From the NCBI RefSeq assembly GCF_900142535.1, contig NZ_FRBE01000006.1:108559-172558 (forward strand): a DNA stretch of 64,000 bases. The letters are read 5' to 3'. Positions 62,113-64,000 of this stretch are shown here, piece after piece (within the stretch, counting starts at the first letter, position 1; each line of letters begins with the position of its first letter). The position numbers were made by a program, and so were the translations under genes. The DNA is from Fibrobacter sp. UWEL (GTDB taxonomy: Bacteria; Fibrobacterota; Fibrobacteria; Fibrobacterales; Fibrobacteraceae). Below the pieces are notes generated by a model. The model made no database searches. It saw nothing but the letters and a program-made list of their open reading frames with translations, and had not been told where the DNA came from.

Positions 62113-64000
62113 TATTTGAATTTCACCACCTGATGATGGTGGCCAATTTTCACGATGTAGTAGCCAGCGTTTTCTAGAGAGACGCTAACATTAGAGCCAA
62201 CACGTCCCTGCCTTAACACATTACCTGACAAGTCCATCACCGCATAAGTTTGTTTCTTCACGGCAAGTTTATCATCCACCATAATTTCAAACCTGAAGGG
62301 ACCGGTCATGACAATATGGAAGCTGGGTTTTTCAGCATACTGGCCACTAATTCGCACCCAAGGTGACGGCAAACGAGTAGTGGAGTTATAGGCAGTGGGA
62401 GCATTCCAATTATAGTCCGTCAAATCGTTGGACGGACGAATACCAGCATAAGCATCCGCTTTGATATCTGCCTCGTCCAACCAAAAGACATCATTATAAT
62501 CTCCGCTTAGGCGAACATAATCCCCCTCATGAGGAATCACGCCACTATTTCTGTAGTAAGCTCTAATTTGATTAGAGAGATTTTGAACATTTAGCGCAGC
62601 CACATCCGTCTTGAAACGCTGACTTTCACTTAAAGATTTTGCAGAATTCAAATAGAACGAGAAGCTATTCGCGAGTTCCTTCGGAACAACAACTGGTTCA
62701 GACATCGTCAATATCAACTGATTCTGAATTTCACTAACCTTAGTCACTCGAGCAGAAACTATCACCGGAGCCATACGATCAGTCAAATCACCAGCGAAGC
62801 TCTGGGTCACAGGCTTACCCTTGTCCATGAACTTTACCCAGGAGTAAACCTTGCCGGATCCGCCTGTCTTGGGAGTCTTGGAAAGCTTCAGGGCACCCAC
62901 ATCCAAGTGAGCAGTGCAATAGCCATCAGCATCAGGAGTGCCAACACAGCTCAGCTTATCGCCAGAAACGTAATCATTACAGTACATTTCCTTGTCGGTT
63001 TCCTTGTTGGAAATACCCAATTCGTAAGGATTCAGCTTTTCTGCAGAAGAAGAATCCCAGAGGAAACAGAGGAAGGATGGCAAAGAGTCCTTATGAAGAG
63101 GGCGATTATAGTAAACAGAAACAGAATCTCCAATGCCATCTAAATATTCCTGGTTCGCTCTGAAATAAGGCGAGGGAATATCCATTTCCGTTTCAGAAAT
63201 CATCCCATGCACGTCAAAGACATCAGCCAAAATTGGATAGGGCACCGAAGGTTCGCGGAAGAAGATCGGGTTATAAACAGCCTTCACAGCACCGTTCATG
63301 GTAGCAATGACAGAGATGGTTGCAGGACCGCAGTCATCCTTCGGGTTAGACGGATCTGCAACGCAGCCTTCTGCATAATAACGATATTCCTTCAGAGAGC
63401 GAACAGGAACAACACCCTTACCGCCTTCCACAGCCAGATCTACACCAGCCTGAGGTTCAATCTTTGCGGAAGTTTCAGAACCCAGGCTCAATGCGAAGTT
63501 GCACTTTTCGCAGAGGTTACCATAGGGATCCAGAGCGTGTACATACAAGTCTGCGAAGCCTCCTACTAAAAATTCTTCGTATTCACCATTCTCATTTTTG
63601 GAAGCACCGGTGATGGACTGAGCCTTATAGAGAGAATCGGTGAAAGCGAGGCGAGGCAGGTAGAATTCAATAGTAGCCGGAGTACCACTAGAGCTAATGG
63701 TCTTGATGGTATAAGTCTTTGTTTCTGTTGCAGCAGCGAAATCCACCGTTGCATAGATGGTATCCACACCAGTTGAGCCAATGGTACGCGGGTTAGAAGG
63801 AAGAATCATTTCCAGTTCGCCCTTTTTATTCTTTACATACAGAGTCAGGCCATCAGCAGACAGAGTATAGCCCTCATTAACAGCGTCGTCCGGAGACAGG
63901 CTCAAGTCCTTGCCATCGTCAATCAAAGCAGTGACATAGAAGGGAACCAGTTCACCAGCCAGTTCGGACTCGGTATATTCAAACTTCATGCCCTTAATAG
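62112..64000 (-). CDS. large secreted protein, C-terminal part (5' truncated by window edge), type IX-like tail
   Basis: The frame is open without stop up to base 64000 and the visible start lacks a signal peptide, so the N-terminus lies outside; about 629 residues are seen. They contain repeated beta-sandwich segments (ALDPYGNLCEKCNFALSLGSE, TISVIATMNGAVKAVYNPIFF, SGKVYSWVKFMDKGKPVTQSF) of Ig or cadherin-like type. Bacterial Ig motifs such as MAPVIVSARVTKVSEIQNQLILTMSEPVV (Big_5-like) occur in the middle. The end (MTGPFRFEIMVDDKLAVKKQTYAVMDLSGNVLRQGRV, then YYIVKIGHHHQVVKFK) is a type A type IX sorting domain. Probably a long extracellular or surface protein; function unknown. Confidence 0.82.
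   Translation of the reverse strand, partial: IKGMKFEYTESELAGELVPFYVTALIDDGKDLSLSPDDAVNEGYTLSADGLTLYVKNKKGELEMILPSNPRTIGSTGVDTIYATVDFAAATETKTYTIKTISSSGTPATIEFYLPRLAFTDSLYKAQSITGASKNENGEYEEFLVGGFADLYVHALDPYGNLCEKCNFALSLGSETSAKIEPQAGVDLAVEGGKGVVPVRSLKEYRYYAEGCVADPSNPKDDCGPATISVIATMNGAVKAVYNPIFFREPSVPYPILADVFDVHGMISETEMDIPSPYFRANQEYLDGIGDSVSVYYNRPLHKDSLPSFLCFLWDSSSAEKLNPYELGISNKETDKEMYCNDYVSGDKLSCVGTPDADGYCTAHLDVGALKLSKTPKTGGSGKVYSWVKFMDKGKPVTQSFAGDLTDRMAPVIVSARVTKVSEIQNQLILTMSEPVVVPKELANSFSFYLNSAKSLSESQRFKTDVAALNVQNLSNQIRAYYRNSGVIPHEGDYVRLSGDYNDVFWLDEADIKADAYAGIRPSNDLTDYNWNAPTAYNSTTRLPSPWVRISGQYAEKPSFHIVMTGPFRFEIMVDDKLAVKKQTYAVMDLSGNVLRQGRVGSNVSVSLENAGYYIVKIGHHHQVVKFK

Noticed and set aside
1..64000. 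rRNA operons, insertion sequences, prophage or integrative elements
   Set aside because: No transposase, integrase, phage structural gene or rRNA-like stretch was seen, and gene content and strand runs look like ordinary chromosome.

Overview
The window looks like chromosome from a Fibrobacter species or a very close relative (phylum Fibrobacterota), probably a fibre-degrading gut or rumen anaerobe. The evidence is two protein families described as paralogous families of Fibrobacter succinogenes (TIGR02147 at 8066-8908 and TIGR02171 at 31830-34553, with a second truncated copy at 1-428). It is supported by many secreted glycoside hydrolases and esterases (GH5 twice, GH8, CE2-like), type IX-secretion-like C-terminal tails, CBM11/CIA30-like jelly-roll domains and abundant lipoproteins. 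I found no rRNA, tRNA, CRISPR array, insertion sequence or prophage. Coding density is high.

Layout. 1-6270 (minus): a tight operon of ispA, dxs, a SpoU-type RNA methyltransferase with an Arg/Gly/Asp-rich head, pyrF, an unknown membrane-anchored protein and the start of a TIGR02171 lipoprotein. 6369-8908 (minus): a TIGR02147 regulator overlapping a lipoprotein with a CBM-like tail. 8949-11802 (minus): CE2-like esterase, a GGDEF cyclase with a jelly-roll-like periplasmic sensor, and a lipoprotein. 11880-12323 (plus): a lone monohaem cytochrome c. 12689-31737 (minus): 14 consecutive genes (purA, Crp-type regulator, PASTA protein, TPR lipoprotein, LolB-like lipoprotein, a catalytically dead M6-like protein, SUMF1-like lipoprotein, NlpE-like lipoprotein, LytTR regulator, an oversized LepB, an Ig-like lipoprotein, a DnaQ-DinG helicase and an XPB/Ssl2-C-like protein). 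31830-38123 (minus): TIGR02171 protein, MoxR ATPase, a short BatD-like protein and a GH8 enzyme. 38285-41689: a divergent pair, a secreted jelly-roll protein (minus) and a GH5 cellulase (plus), followed by a small plus-strand gene. 42097-51454 (minus): a six-gene surface locus (CBM11-like protein, three related outer-membrane barrels, a lipoprotein and a GH18-like protein lacking its catalytic Glu), with a divergent GH5 lipoprotein at 51720-53018. 53430-60036: lpxA, a GT2 glycosyltransferase, and an operon of ECF sigma factor, beta-propeller protein, lipoprotein and CCA/poly(A) polymerase. 60086-64000: a DsbD-like reductase and the 3' end of a large secreted protein.

The most unusual structure is a family of modular palindromic intergenic elements. 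They fill three of the five convergent gene gaps (12324-12688, 53019-53429, 55406-55522), share blocks in both orientations, and differ at paired positions in ways that keep the stems intact. The most promising undescribed system is the six-gene surface locus at 42097-51454. It combines three barrels and non-catalytic sugar-binding modules beside a GH5 lipoprotein, and could be an adhesion or glycan-uptake apparatus. That function is inference; the gene content is seen directly.
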